Shown: positions 1-6,506 of the stretch, in pieces
How positions within the stretch are numbered: position 1 is the stretch's first letter
How the letters are laid out: the number at the start of each line of letters is the position of its first letter
Assembly (NCBI GenBank): GCA_018399455.1
Contig: JAGYOT010000095.1
Location: 1-7,055 of the forward strand
Source: Desulfobacterales bacterium
GTDB taxonomy: Bacteria; Desulfobacterota; Desulfobacteria; Desulfobacterales; Desulfosalsimonadaceae
Direction of reading: 5' to 3'
Length of the DNA stretch: 7,055 nucleotides
The notes under the pieces: model-generated
Databases searched by the model: none
Told to the model about the DNA's origin: nothing
Seen by the model: only the letters and a program-made list of their open reading frames with translations
Program-made: the position numbers and the translations under genes

Positions 1-36
1 GGCTCCCGGCGCCTAATAGGAGGAAGGCAATAATAG

Positions 37-56
37 TGCCATTAAATCAGATGGCA
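37..56. repeat. Short perfect inverted repeat
   Basis: TGCCAT at 37-42 is matched exactly by ATGGCA at 51-56, with an 8-nt loop between. It is AT-rich with no following T-run, so a terminator role is unlikely. It sits directly before the stretch at 57-97 that resembles dispersed intergenic repeats, and could mark the edge of such an element. Confidence 0.35.
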
Positions 57-129
57 AAGTAAAAAGTCCAATATCTGCGTTGCGCTGCATCCCTCTCCTC
101 TGAAAAGGGGACAGGCTTAAACCTGTCCC
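57..129. repeat. Candidate dispersed REP-like repeat with perfect hairpin
   Basis: The segment ends in a perfect 8-bp hairpin: GGGACAGG at 108-115 pairs with CCTGTCCC at 122-129 around a CTTAAA loop. The preceding stretch from 57 to 97 (AAAGTAAAAAGTCC, then CTGCGTTGCGCTGCATCC) and the GGGGACAGG arm both resemble repeats I associate with intergenic DNA of Desulfobacterota and other genomes, where GGGGACAGG-type arms are often REP elements near REP-associated tyrosine transposases. What is seen is the hairpin; membership in a dispersed family is inference, because only one copy is in the window and no transposase is present. Confidence 0.4.
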
Positions 130-160
130 GGGGGGTTGCTTTCTTCCGCCGGGATTTTTT
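126..160 (+). terminator. Putative intrinsic terminator of an upstream gene
   Basis: TCCCGG at 126-131 pairs with CCGGGA at 149-154. Two further G-C pairs (132-133 with 146-147) form after a single bulged G at 148. The loop is about 12 nt and six consecutive T follow at 155-160. Stem plus T-run is the form of a rho-independent terminator reading to the right, which would fit an upstream + strand gene ending before the window. It competes for bases 126-129 with the hairpin at 108-129, so only one can form at a time. Confidence 0.4.
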
Positions 161-256
161 GCGGGACTTCATGTGCCAGGTTTTTTTACAATCTGAAAAA
201 ATTACAGGCACGAAGAGCTGTGCCAAAAGCTTCCTTAACAGACTTTCCAAGTCAGG

Positions 257-278
257 GCCGGATTCATCCGGCGCTTTT
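257..278 (+). terminator. Hairpin, possible second terminator
   Basis: GCCGGA at 257-262 pairs perfectly with TCCGGC at 267-272 around a TTCA tetraloop. GC and four T follow at 273-278. The stem is strong but the T-run is short and offset, so termination is possible, not certain. A small hairpin (GACTT 241-245 with AAGTC 249-253) lies just before it. Confidence 0.3.
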
Positions 279-339
279 CCCTTACCATGCAGGCAAGCGC
301 AAGGTTCTCGCCCGATGCCCGCGTATCTGCACCTTCTCA

Positions 340-356
340 TTGGCATAGTACTTGAA
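340..356 (+). promoter_or_regulatory. Weak sigma-54-like promoter upstream of the kinase operon
   Basis: TTGGCA at 340-345 and TTG at 352-354 match the -24 and -12 blocks of the sigma-54 consensus (TGGCAC, N5, TTGCW) with exactly the required spacing: GG at 342-343 and the -12 G at 354. The usually conserved C after that G is an A, which weakens the call. If real, transcription would start near 366 and leave a leader of about 107 nt before the first gene. No good sigma-70 -35/-10 pair was found in 300-472, although TTTGAA at 361-366 and TATAC at 456-460 give partial matches. Confidence 0.25.
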
Positions 357-365
357 ACAGTTTGA

Positions 366-472
366 AGACACACGGGCTGGCTGAAACTGATACGGTCAAG
401 CCCGGCAGCTGATCTTCGGGGCCTGGCCGGAAGGTTGGGACGCCGCAGGAAAACCTATACGAAGCAAAAGAA
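366..472 (+). promoter_or_regulatory. GC-rich structured leader of the first kinase gene
   Basis: CGGGCT at 373-378 can pair with AGCCCG at 399-404. The overlapping CCGGC at 402-406 can instead pair with GCCGG at 426-430, so the two folds exclude each other. GGGACGC at 438-444 recalls the conserved GGGACGCAAAGCC block of class I cyclic-di-GMP riboswitches, but the following bases do not match and the receptor core cannot be drawn. I regard this as a structured leader of unknown role, possibly an attenuator. No strong Shine-Dalgarno lies before the ATG at 473; only GAAG at 461-464 is nearby. Confidence 0.2.
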
Positions 473-2206
473 ATGTCGAACTCAAAAGAGATACGCAGTC
501 ACTATTATCAATCGCTTACGCGGAAAATGACCCTGACCGTGATAGTGGTTTCCTTCACCCCCATGGTCCTGGTTATTGCCATACTGCTGCAGCAGTTCTA
601 CGTTGCCTATCATGAAAAAACCCGCGCCCATTTAAACGAGCTGGTACAGAAGCATAAACAGAATATCGATTCATTCCTGCAGGAAAAACTCTCAACGATT
701 GAGTTTCTGGCCTCAACCGCAGGCTTTGAAAAACTCAACAACAACCGTTTTTTATATGACGTGCTCCTTAATTTAAGGCGGGATTACGATAATGTGTTTG
801 TCGATCTGGGGCTGATCCGGGCAAACGGCATTCAAGCGGCCTATGCCGGCTCCTTTGAGCTGGAGGCGGCGGATTACAGTAATGCGCAATGGTTTAAAAA
901 CGCCATCAGCCAGCCCTATTACATCAGCGATGTATTCTCAGGCCTGAGGGGACTGCCCCATTTTATTGTAGCCGCCCGTAAAAAGAAAAACGGGGAATAC
1001 TGGCTGCTTCGCGCCACCATCAACTTTAACGCCTTTAACTCACTGGTTCAGAATTTCCGCCTGGGGGAGACGGGTTATGCCTTTATCTTAAACCAGAAAG
1101 ACGAGTTTCAGGCCAAACCTAAACAGGCTGAGGAGGCCTGCAACCGCTGCTTTTCCGTTTTCCGGGAAGGGGTTGAAAAAAGCCCGAACCATATTCTCAT
1201 TACCCGCTGGCCGGATAACAGCGGCAGAGGCTACCAGCTTTTACCCTGGATGGATGACGGCTACAACAAGCACCTCTATGCCGTGGGCAGTCTGAAGGGC
1301 GGCGAATGGCTCCTGATCGTCAAACAGGAAATCAATGACGCCTTTTCCGATCTTCACCGGATGTCCAATACCGCCCTGATCATTTTTATTATTGGAGGTC
1401 TATCAATCATCGGGATGGCAATTTTAACATCCAAAAAAATGGTCAGGAAAATTCGCAGGGCGGATCAGGAAATGGAAATGATGAACAAGCAGATCATTGA
1501 AACCGGAAAAATGGCGTCTTTGGGGGAACTGGCAGCCGGAATTGCCCATGAAATCAATAATCCTGTGGCCATCATGGTCGAAGAATCCGGATGGATCGGC
1601 GATCTTCTGGAAGATGAAGTGCTTGCCGAAAGCGAGAACATAGCGGAATTCAAACGGGCACTGGCTCAGATCAACACGCAGGGCCAGCGCTGCAAGGAGA
1701 TTACCCATAAGCTTTTGAGCTTTGCCCGTAAAACCGATACCACCCTGAAAGATGTGCAGGTCAATTCACTGATCAGAGAAATTGTCGCCTTATCCGAGCA
1801 GATGGCCAAATACAACCGGGTCTCCATTGTAACCCAGCTTCAGCCGGATCTTCCCTATATTACAATTTCGCCCTCCGAGATGCAGCAGGTGCTGCTGAAC
1901 CTGATAAACAACGCCATTGACGCCATGAGCAAAAACGGGGGGACCGTCCGGATCTTAAGCAAACTAAGCCGACTGGAGAAAGATCATATCGTTATCATAG
2001 TCGAAGACGACGGGCCGGGCATCCCCGAGTCCAATCTGGATCGAATTTTTGAACCGTTTTTTACAACCAAGTCCGTGGGCCGGGGCACAGGTCTGGGGCT
2101 TTCCATCTGCTACGGGATTGTTCAGAAAATGGGCGGCAAAATTGATGTCCACAGCTCCGTGGGCGAAGGAACCCGGTTCCGGATATGGCTGCCAGTACAA
2201 AAATAA
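473..2206 (+). CDS. Membrane sensor histidine kinase with periplasmic double-Cache domain
   Basis: A 577-residue ATP-dependent autophosphorylating kinase of the inner membrane, expected to pass phosphate to the receivers encoded after it. Residues 1-20 are cytoplasmic and basic, 21-40 form the first membrane helix, 41-300 a periplasmic sensor of dCache_1 type, and 301-320 the second helix. No HAMP domain follows; a charged helical stretch (321-345) joins directly to the HisKA domain, with phosphoacceptor H359 in GIAHEINNP. The ATPase domain shows the N-box with N480, the G1 box DDGPGIP (512-518), the F-box FEPFFTTK (526-533) and the G2 box GRGTGLGLS (536-544), so catalysis should be intact. 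The Cache region carries a CxxC pair (C223, C226). The R-x-W-Y core of the amino-acid-binding dCache motif is not seen near W140, so the ligand is unknown. The start has only a weak ribosome site, but the residues before the first helix look family-typical. It is followed after 26 nt by a receiver gene. Confidence 0.93.
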   Translation: MSNSKEIRSHYYQSLTRKMTLTVIVVSFTPMVLVIAILLQQFYVAYHEKTRAHLNELVQKHKQNIDSFLQEKLSTIEFLASTAGFEKLNNNRFLYDVLLNLRRDYDNVFVDLGLIRANGIQAAYAGSFELEAADYSNAQWFKNAISQPYYISDVFSGLRGLPHFIVAARKKKNGEYWLLRATINFNAFNSLVQNFRLGETGYAFILNQKDEFQAKPKQAEEACNRCFSVFREGVEKSPNHILITRWPDNSGRGYQLLPWMDDGYNKHLYAVGSLKGGEWLLIVKQEINDAFSDLHRMSNTALIIFIIGGLSIIGMAILTSKKMVRKIRRADQEMEMMNKQIIETGKMASLGELAAGIAHEINNPVAIMVEESGWIGDLLEDEVLAESENIAEFKRALAQINTQGQRCKEITHKLLSFARKTDTTLKDVQVNSLIREIVALSEQMAKYNRVSIVTQLQPDLPYITISPSEMQQVLLNLINNAIDAMSKNGGTVRILSKLSRLEKDHIVIIVEDDGPGIPESNLDRIFEPFFTTKSVGRGTGLGLSICYGIVQKMGGKIDVHSSVGEGTRFRIWLPVQK

Positions 2207-2232
2207 ATAAAAACCGATAAAGGAGCGAAAAA

Positions 2233-2667
2233 ATGACAAAAGCCTACATCATGCTGGTTGACGATGAGAAATCCTTTGTTGATCCCATGAAAAAAAGACT
2301 CGACAAGCGCGGGTATAACGTCCTTGCCGCATTCAGCGGGGAAGAGGCGCTCAGGCAGCTGAGCAGCCACCGCAATGTCGACGTGGTGATTCTTGATGTC
2401 AAGATGCCGGGTATGGACGGTCTTGAAACACTGCAGACCATCAAAAAAAAATTCCCCCTGATCGAAGTGATCATGCTGACCGGCCATGCCACGGTGGAAT
2501 CGGCCATTGAGGGGATGAAGCAGGGGGCGTTCGATTACTTGATGAAGCCATGCGAAATGGAAGTATTAACGGCAAAGGTGGAAGAGGCCGCAGAAAAAAA
2601 ACACGCGCATGAAGAAAAAATTGAAAAGGCCAGGGTGGAAAAGGTCCTGACGACTCGCGGGGTATAA
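2233..2667 (+). CDS. Stand-alone receiver-domain response regulator (first)
   Basis: A 144-residue soluble protein made of one CheY-like receiver plus a charged C-terminal tail. The acidic pocket is D10-D11, the phosphoacceptor is D55 in LDVKMPGMDG, the switch threonine is T83 in MLTGH and the conserved lysine is K105 in MKPC. The receiver ends near residue 122; residues 122-144 are a basic/acidic helix-like tail ending TTRGV, without a DNA-binding or enzymatic domain. AGGAG at 2221-2225 sets the start. It directly follows the Cache kinase and is its most likely phosphorylation partner. The receiver is closest in look to NtrC/AtoC-type receivers and to the third receiver protein of this cluster (5994-6434), whose tail is similar. 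The output is unknown: it could act by protein contact or as a phosphate sink or shuttle. Confidence 0.92.
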   Translation: MTKAYIMLVDDEKSFVDPMKKRLDKRGYNVLAAFSGEEALRQLSSHRNVDVVILDVKMPGMDGLETLQTIKKKFPLIEVIMLTGHATVESAIEGMKQGAFDYLMKPCEMEVLTAKVEEAAEKKHAHEEKIEKARVEKVLTTRGV

Positions 2668-2710
2668 GCTGACGACAAATTATGGGCAGCGTTTAATGTA
2701 AATGGCAGCA

Positions 2711-2716
2711 AAGGAG
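2711..2716 (+). promoter_or_regulatory. Ribosome binding site that fixes the second receiver start
   Basis: AAGGAG ends 9 nt before the ATG at 2726. An in-frame ATG at 2702 lies upstream of this site and has no Shine-Dalgarno of its own, so the shorter protein is preferred. Confidence 0.7.
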
Positions 2717-2725
2717 CAGGAACAG

Positions 2726-3121
2726 ATGTCCGCCGATTCCAAGGCGCCCGGAAAACCAATTAAGCTTCTGCTCGTAGATGATGAAGAGGGCTATGTTAAT
2801 GTCCTGGCCAACCGGTTCAGGCGGCGGGGCCTTGATGTCACCAAGGCCTACAGCGGAGCCGAAGCCATCCAGGCGGTCGGAAGGGATGCGTTTGATATTG
2901 TCATTCTTGATCTGAAAATGGAGGACATGGACGGCCTTGAGGTTTTACGGATGTTTAACCGGATGGGCCTTAACATGAAGGTCATCATGCTAACCGGCCA
3001 CGGCTCCCAGGCGGCAGCCCGGGAAGGCATCCGGCTCGGGGCATTCGATTATCTGACAAAGCCCTGTGAGCTCAATGAGCTTCTGGAAAAGATCCAAGAA
3101 GCCTGCAGTGCCCTTACATAA
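2726..3121 (+). CDS. Stand-alone receiver-domain response regulator (second)
   Basis: A 131-residue protein that is essentially only a receiver domain. After a short polar N-terminus (residues 1-11) the acidic pair is D18-D19, the phosphoacceptor is D62, the switch threonine is T90 in MLTGHG and the lysine is K112 in TKPC. It has no C-terminal tail beyond the last helix, unlike the other three stand-alone receivers. The loop after the phosphoacceptor reads LKMEDMDG where nearly all relatives have MPGMDG, so the conserved proline is replaced by glutamate; this may alter phosphorylation lifetime or partner choice. The start at 2726 is chosen over the in-frame ATG at 2702 because of the AAGGAG at 2711-2716. 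It lies 58 nt after the first receiver gene and 69 nt before the transporter gene, and is probably co-transcribed with both. Confidence 0.9.
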   Translation: MSADSKAPGKPIKLLLVDDEEGYVNVLANRFRRRGLDVTKAYSGAEAIQAVGRDAFDIVILDLKMEDMDGLEVLRMFNRMGLNMKVIMLTGHGSQAAAREGIRLGAFDYLTKPCELNELLEKIQEACSALT

Positions 3122-3176
3122 TACGGTTGCAAAGGTTGCTCTGAAATCTGCTAAAGGCTGACGGACATTTTTTTAT

Positions 3177-3182
3177 AAGGAG
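3177..3182 (+). promoter_or_regulatory. Ribosome binding site that fixes the transporter start
   Basis: AAGGAG lies 8 nt before the ATG at 3191. A longer frame could open at the GTG at 3182, but that codon overlaps the Shine-Dalgarno itself, so ATG 3191 is the start. Confidence 0.75.
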
Positions 3183-3190
3183 TGAAATCG

Positions 3191-4762
3191 ATGTTTTTTA
3201 AATCAAATTTGTTTAAACTCGGGATCGGGCTGCTGATTGGCGTGATCATTTTGTTTCTCCCCCGACCGGAAGGGACAAAATATGAAATAAGCGGAGATCC
3301 GGGTCAAAAGATTTATTCTCAAGTGAGTGACCATTTTACCTTGGCATCTGAAACGGACGGGGCTTATATCCTTGAAAGCAGACAACCCGGTGCACCCGAA
3401 GCCAGCGGGAAATACCTGAAAACGCAAATTGCGGCCGCCGGTTTAAAGAAAGCGTCATTGGCTTATATCGACGGCCTCTCCCCTACCGCCAAACGGTTTC
3501 TGGCGCTTCTGGTTTTCTTGATTTTCATGTTTGTGGTCGAGCCCATCCCGCTTGAAATCACAGCCATTTTGATCGGGGTCGGCCTTGTGATCATGGGGGT
3601 GACAAATGTAGAGGGGGCCTGGGCGCCATACATGCACCCCGTTGTCCTTTTTATCATGTGCTGCCTGATATTTGCTATCGCCCTGGACAGGTCAGGAATT
3701 ACCAAACGGCTGGGCTATTTTATCATCGGCAAAGCGGGGACCAACGTGACCCGGTTTACCTTTATCATTTCAATTGGCCTGGGTTGGGCGTCGGGTTTTA
3801 TGCATGATGCCGCGGCATGCGCTGTGGGGCTTGTGACCATGCTGCCGATGATGCGAGCGGCCGGCATTGAGCCCCATACCCGAACCGCCAAGTTCATGAT
3901 GCTCTCTCTGCCGTTTGCCTGTTCGGCCGGCGGCATGGGCACCCTGGTCGGAGGGGGGCGCAACATGGTAGCAGCCGCTTTCTTAAAAGAATTTACGGGT
4001 ATTGAGATCACATTTTTCGACTGGATCATGTATGCCCTGCCGGCGGCTCTGATAACGGTGCCGGCGGCTGTTTTCGTCGTCTACCTGGTCTTTCGTCCGG
4101 ATCCCGATATCAAGCTGCCGGAATTGGACGAGGAACTGGGGCCCTGGAGCCGAACCGAAATTATGACCTTGATTATTGTTGCGCTGACGTTTTTGACCTG
4201 GTTGACAAAAGGGATTCACGGAATCCATTATTCGATTACGGGCATGCTGGGTGTTGCCGTGCTGACGGTTACCGGCTGCCTCAAATGGGAGGATATCAAT
4301 GATAACCTGGAATGGGGGACCGCCCTGTTTATTTTTGGCGGCGGCATTTCGCTGGGTCTCGCAATGGGCTATTCCGGTGCCGGACAATATTTTGCCAACC
4401 TGTTTTTCCCGGTAGTCCAGGGGACCGGATGGCTGGGCCTGTTTATCGGAGTCGGCGTTTTCGGGGCCATCGTTACCAATGCCATGGCCAACGTGGCAGC
4501 CGCTGCACTGATTCTGCCCATCGTCATACCCATGGCCCAAATGGAGGGCGTAGATCCCAGGGTTCTTGCCCTGTGCCTCGGCATGGCCTGTTCCTTTGCC
4601 ATGCTTCTGGTTATCGGATGCCCCCCCAATGCCATCTCATACAGTTACCGGTATTTCAAATCGGTTGATCTGACCAAGGTCGGCCTGGTCGTGATGCCGA
4701 TCCTGCTGGCAATCCTTGTCATTATTGCCATGATCTGGTGGAATATTCTGGGGTTGGTATAA
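3191..4762 (+). CDS. Divergent SLC13/DASS-family (divalent anion:sodium symporter-like) transporter
   Basis: A 523-residue polytopic inner-membrane protein with about 11-13 hydrophobic segments, of the size usual for bacterial DASS carriers, which bring in dicarboxylates, citrate or sulfate with sodium. Family marks are LPRPEG (23-28), LSPTAKR and VEPIPLEIT after the insert (96-124), HPVVLF (149-154), the glycine-rich loop SAGGMGTLVGGGRN (245-258), IFGGGISLG in the second half (381-389) and GCPPNAI (476-482). Two features are odd. The PEG and LSP elements, normally adjacent, are separated by about 65 hydrophilic residues (29-95), expected on the periplasmic side. The two SNT binding signatures are replaced: HDA at about 205-207 and ANV at about 433-435. 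Substrate and ion coupling therefore cannot be assigned. No TrkA_C domain is present. It sits between two kinase-receiver sets, so its activity or expression is probably tied to their signalling. ATG 3191 is preferred to GTG 3182. Confidence 0.88.
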   Translation: MFFKSNLFKLGIGLLIGVIILFLPRPEGTKYEISGDPGQKIYSQVSDHFTLASETDGAYILESRQPGAPEASGKYLKTQIAAAGLKKASLAYIDGLSPTAKRFLALLVFLIFMFVVEPIPLEITAILIGVGLVIMGVTNVEGAWAPYMHPVVLFIMCCLIFAIALDRSGITKRLGYFIIGKAGTNVTRFTFIISIGLGWASGFMHDAAACAVGLVTMLPMMRAAGIEPHTRTAKFMMLSLPFACSAGGMGTLVGGGRNMVAAAFLKEFTGIEITFFDWIMYALPAALITVPAAVFVVYLVFRPDPDIKLPELDEELGPWSRTEIMTLIIVALTFLTWLTKGIHGIHYSITGMLGVAVLTVTGCLKWEDINDNLEWGTALFIFGGGISLGLAMGYSGAGQYFANLFFPVVQGTGWLGLFIGVGVFGAIVTNAMANVAAAALILPIVIPMAQMEGVDPRVLALCLGMACSFAMLLVIGCPPNAISYSYRYFKSVDLTKVGLVVMPILLAILVIIAMIWWNILGLV

Positions 4763-4797
4763 ACAAGGCGCCTAAAGATGCCGGAGGAGCGTAGAAA

Positions 4798-5997
4798 ATG
4801 AATAACATCCGAGTGCTGCTGGTAGATGATGAGGCGGATTTCAGACGCCCCATTGCCAAACGGCTGGACCGCAGAGGGTTTGAGATTCATGAGGCCGGAA
4901 GCGGGGAGGCGGCGCTGGACTATTTGGAAAACACGCCGGTTGATGTGGTGGTGCTGGACGTGAAAATGCCCGGCTTAAACGGGATTGACACCATGGCCCG
5001 AATCAAGGAAAAATTTCACGGCATCGAAGTAATTCTGCTGACCGGGCATTCCTCCACCGAAGACGGCGTAGCGGGCATCAAGCAGGGGGCCTTTGATTAT
5101 CTGACAAAACCCATTGCGCTCGAACAGCTGGCCGGTAAAATCCGCCAGGCCCATGAAAAAATCCGTCGGGAGATTGAGAAACAGCGGGAAGCTGAATACC
5201 GGGCGAAAATGGAGCAGCAGATGATCGCTACCGAACGGCTCGCGTCCCTTGGGACCCTCTCCACCGGTATTGCCCACGAAATTGACAATCCGCTGGCAAT
5301 TATCAAGGAGTCAACCGGGTATTTGCGCCTGGTGCTCAGCAAAGCGGAAATGGCCGGCATTCCAAGGAAAAAGGATTTGGTCAACGCGGTGGATAAAATA
5401 GAGGCCGCAGTGGACAGGACCCGTCGGATCACCCATCAACTCTTGGGTTTTGTCCGCAAGCAGGAAAAATCCTTCATGGAGACCGACCTCAAGGCCCTCG
5501 TTGACGAGACCGTGGATTTTCTCGGCAAAGAGGCCATGCATAATCATATTGAAATCCGTGTTCAGGCCCGAAGCCAGAAGGTAATCTGGAGCAATCCGTA
5601 TGAAATCCGCCAAGTTCTGATCAATCTGGTGACCAATGCCATCCATGCCACCCCCGCAGGCGGAAAAATCTCCATTGAAATCATGGACCGCGGGGAAGGC
5701 ATCGGTTTGACCGTGGCGGATACCGGCAGCGGAATTCCCAGGGAAAACCTGGAAAAGGTCTTTGAGCCCTTTTTTACCACCAAGCCTCCGGGACAGGGTA
5801 CCGGCCTGGGTCTTTATGTCAGCCGCGGCATTATCAGCCGGCTGGGGGGAAAAATAGAGATTGAAAGCCGCGTGGGATACGGCACCAAGGTCTTCGTTGA
5901 ACTACCCCCCTGCCTTTCACCGGAAGGTCAAATCCAGGACGATGAAAACATTTGCTATGAAATATTAAATAAGATTAAGGGAGAGCCCAAATCATGA
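4798..5997 (+). CDS. Soluble hybrid histidine kinase with N-terminal receiver
   Basis: A 399-residue cytoplasmic protein ordered REC, coiled-coil linker, HisKA, HATPase_c, with no membrane helix. The receiver has D10-D11, phosphoacceptor D54 in [11 protein letters not shown]82 and K104. The linker at 113-148 is rich in Glu, Lys and Arg and should be helical. The phosphoacceptor is H160 in GIAHEIDNP, where the first Asn of the usual HEINNP is Asp. The ATPase part has N280 in the N-box, G1 box DTGSGIP (308-314), F-box FEPFFTTK (322-329) and G2 box GQGTGLGLY (332-340). It ends with a polar tail of about 30 residues. With the receiver at the front, it probably acts as a kinase switched by phosphorylation from another kinase, such as the Cache kinase of this cluster. 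GGAGGAG at 4783-4789 is a strong ribosome site. Its stop overlaps the next start (ATGA at 5994-5997), so translation of the two is likely coupled. Confidence 0.93.
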   Translation: MNNIRVLLVDDEADFRRPIAKRLDRRGFEIHEAGSGEAALDYLENTPVDVVVLDVKMPGLNGIDTMARIKEKFHGIEVILLTGHSSTEDGVAGIKQGAFDYLTKPIALEQLAGKIRQAHEKIRREIEKQREAEYRAKMEQQMIATERLASLGTLSTGIAHEIDNPLAIIKESTGYLRLVLSKAEMAGIPRKKDLVNAVDKIEAAVDRTRRITHQLLGFVRKQEKSFMETDLKALVDETVDFLGKEAMHNHIEIRVQARSQKVIWSNPYEIRQVLINLVTNAIHATPAGGKISIEIMDRGEGIGLTVADTGSGIPRENLEKVFEPFFTTKPPGQGTGLGLYVSRGIISRLGGKIEIESRVGYGTKVFVELPPCLSPEGQIQDDENICYEILNKIKGEPKS

Positions 5998-6434
5998 TCA
6001 AAATTCCGACCAACGTCCTGATCGTGGACGATGAAAAAGATTTTGTGGAAATGTTCGGCCTGCGCCTGGAGGAGGCCGGAGAAAAAGTCTTCAGGGCTTA
6101 CAGCGGCAAGGAATGCCTGGAAGTCCTTGATAAAGAAAACATTGATGTGGTTGTACTGGATATCAAGATGCCCGGCATGGATGGAATTGAAACCCTGACC
6201 GAACTCAAGAAACGCCATCCCATTGTCGAGGTGATCATGCTGACCGGCCACGGAACCATTGAAACCGCCGTGCAAGGGATGAAACTGGGCGCCTTCGACT
6301 ACCTGCTCAAACCCGCGAACGTGGATGAGATCGGGGCCAAACTGGAAGGGGCCCGAAAACGGAAAGACGAACAGGAGGACCGGATCCGGAAGGCCGAGCA
6401 GCGCTCGCTCCTGCGCCGGGGCGGCAACATTTAG
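5994..6434 (+). CDS. Stand-alone receiver-domain response regulator (third)
   Basis: A 146-residue receiver protein with acidic pair D12-D13, phosphoacceptor D56 in LDIKMPGMDG, T84 in MLTGHG and K106 in LKP. The receiver ends near residue 121; a strongly charged tail of about 25 residues, with several Arg/Lys and Glu and ending LLRRGGNI, resembles the tail of the first receiver protein (2233-2667), which suggests the two are paralogues from duplication. No effector domain is present. The start codon overlaps the stop of the hybrid kinase gene, and AAGGGAG at 5977-5983 lies inside that gene, 10 nt before the start. The close coupling marks it as a likely partner of the hybrid kinase made in fixed ratio with it. 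The residues around the active site are all normal, so it should be phosphorylated; what it controls is not visible. Confidence 0.92.
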   Translation: MIKIPTNVLIVDDEKDFVEMFGLRLEEAGEKVFRAYSGKECLEVLDKENIDVVVLDIKMPGMDGIETLTELKKRHPIVEVIMLTGHGTIETAVQGMKLGAFDYLLKPANVDEIGAKLEGARKRKDEQEDRIRKAEQRSLLRRGGNI

Positions 6435-6452
6435 CCTTTAGATTAATCCATT

Positions 6453-6471
6453 AGGGCGATAAGCCTTTTTT
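6453..6471 (+). terminator. Weak terminator- or attenuator-like hairpin between receiver genes
   Basis: AGGGC at 6453-6457 pairs with GCCTT at 6463-6467 around GATAA, with one G-T pair, and the T-run extends from 6466 to 6471. The stem is only five pairs, so termination is probably partial. It would lower expression of the last receiver relative to the genes before it. Confidence 0.3.
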
Positions 6472-6506
6472 ACAAAGAAAATGTTTCAACTTTAAGGAGT
6501 TGTCAA

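Larger units (their letters stand above)
1..472. other. Non-coding upstream region with several inverted repeats
   Basis: No convincing gene is present. Open frames exist on both strands (for example 47-373 on the minus strand, and 136-348 and 159-365 on the plus strand), but their translations are low in hydrophobic core, rich in Arg/Lys/Cys or Ser, and run through inverted repeats, so I treat them as chance frames. The stretch contains inverted repeats at 37-56, 108-129, 126-154, 241-253 and 257-272, a possible promoter at 340-356, and a GC-rich leader from about 366 to 472. The first bases may be the end of a gene that lies outside the window: one frame ends with TAA at 14-16 and another with TAA at 60-62, and neither can be judged from so little sequence. 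Confidence 0.6.

Noticed and set aside
36..62. GTG-started 8-codon mini-ORF preceded by AGGAGGAAG at 18-26
   Set aside because: The purine-rich site is good but its spacing is long and the product is only eight residues, so it could equally be chance or the decayed start of a lost gene. Nothing else supports it.
47..373. Minus-strand frame of 108 codons in the upstream region
   Set aside because: It reads through several inverted repeats, its composition is very rich in Arg, Lys and Cys with no domain, and the C-terminal part (RDAAQRRYWTFYF) is typical of spurious translations of intergenic repeats. No ribosome site was seen.
366..472. Class I cyclic-di-GMP riboswitch
   Set aside because: Only GGGACGC and a loose ACGGTCAAGCCCGG resemblance are present; the conserved GCAAAGCC continuation and the tetraloop receptor are missing, so I do not call it.
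2702..2725. Longer start for the second receiver at ATG 2702
   Set aside because: The only good Shine-Dalgarno (2711-2716) lies downstream of that ATG and is correctly spaced for ATG 2726.
3125..3140. Sigma-54 promoter before the transporter gene (TTGCT at 3136-3140)
   Set aside because: The -12 half is good, but the candidate -24 GG at 3125-3126 is one base too far away and lacks the TGGCA context.
3122..3180. Terminator before the transporter gene (run of T at 3168-3174)
   Set aside because: The T-run is not preceded by a GC-rich inverted repeat, so read-through from the receiver genes is expected.
3182..3190. GTG start for the transporter
   Set aside because: The GTG overlaps the AAGGAG Shine-Dalgarno, which is correctly spaced for ATG 3191.
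3983..4540. Long minus-strand frame of 185 codons within the transporter gene
   Set aside because: It lies wholly opposite a well-supported membrane protein gene, and its His/Gln/Asn-rich translation is the usual shadow of hydrophobic codons on the other strand.
4312..4668. Plus-strand frame of 118 codons overlapping the transporter in another frame
   Set aside because: Arg/Gly/Pro-rich translation with no domain and no ribosome site; a frame shadow of the transporter.
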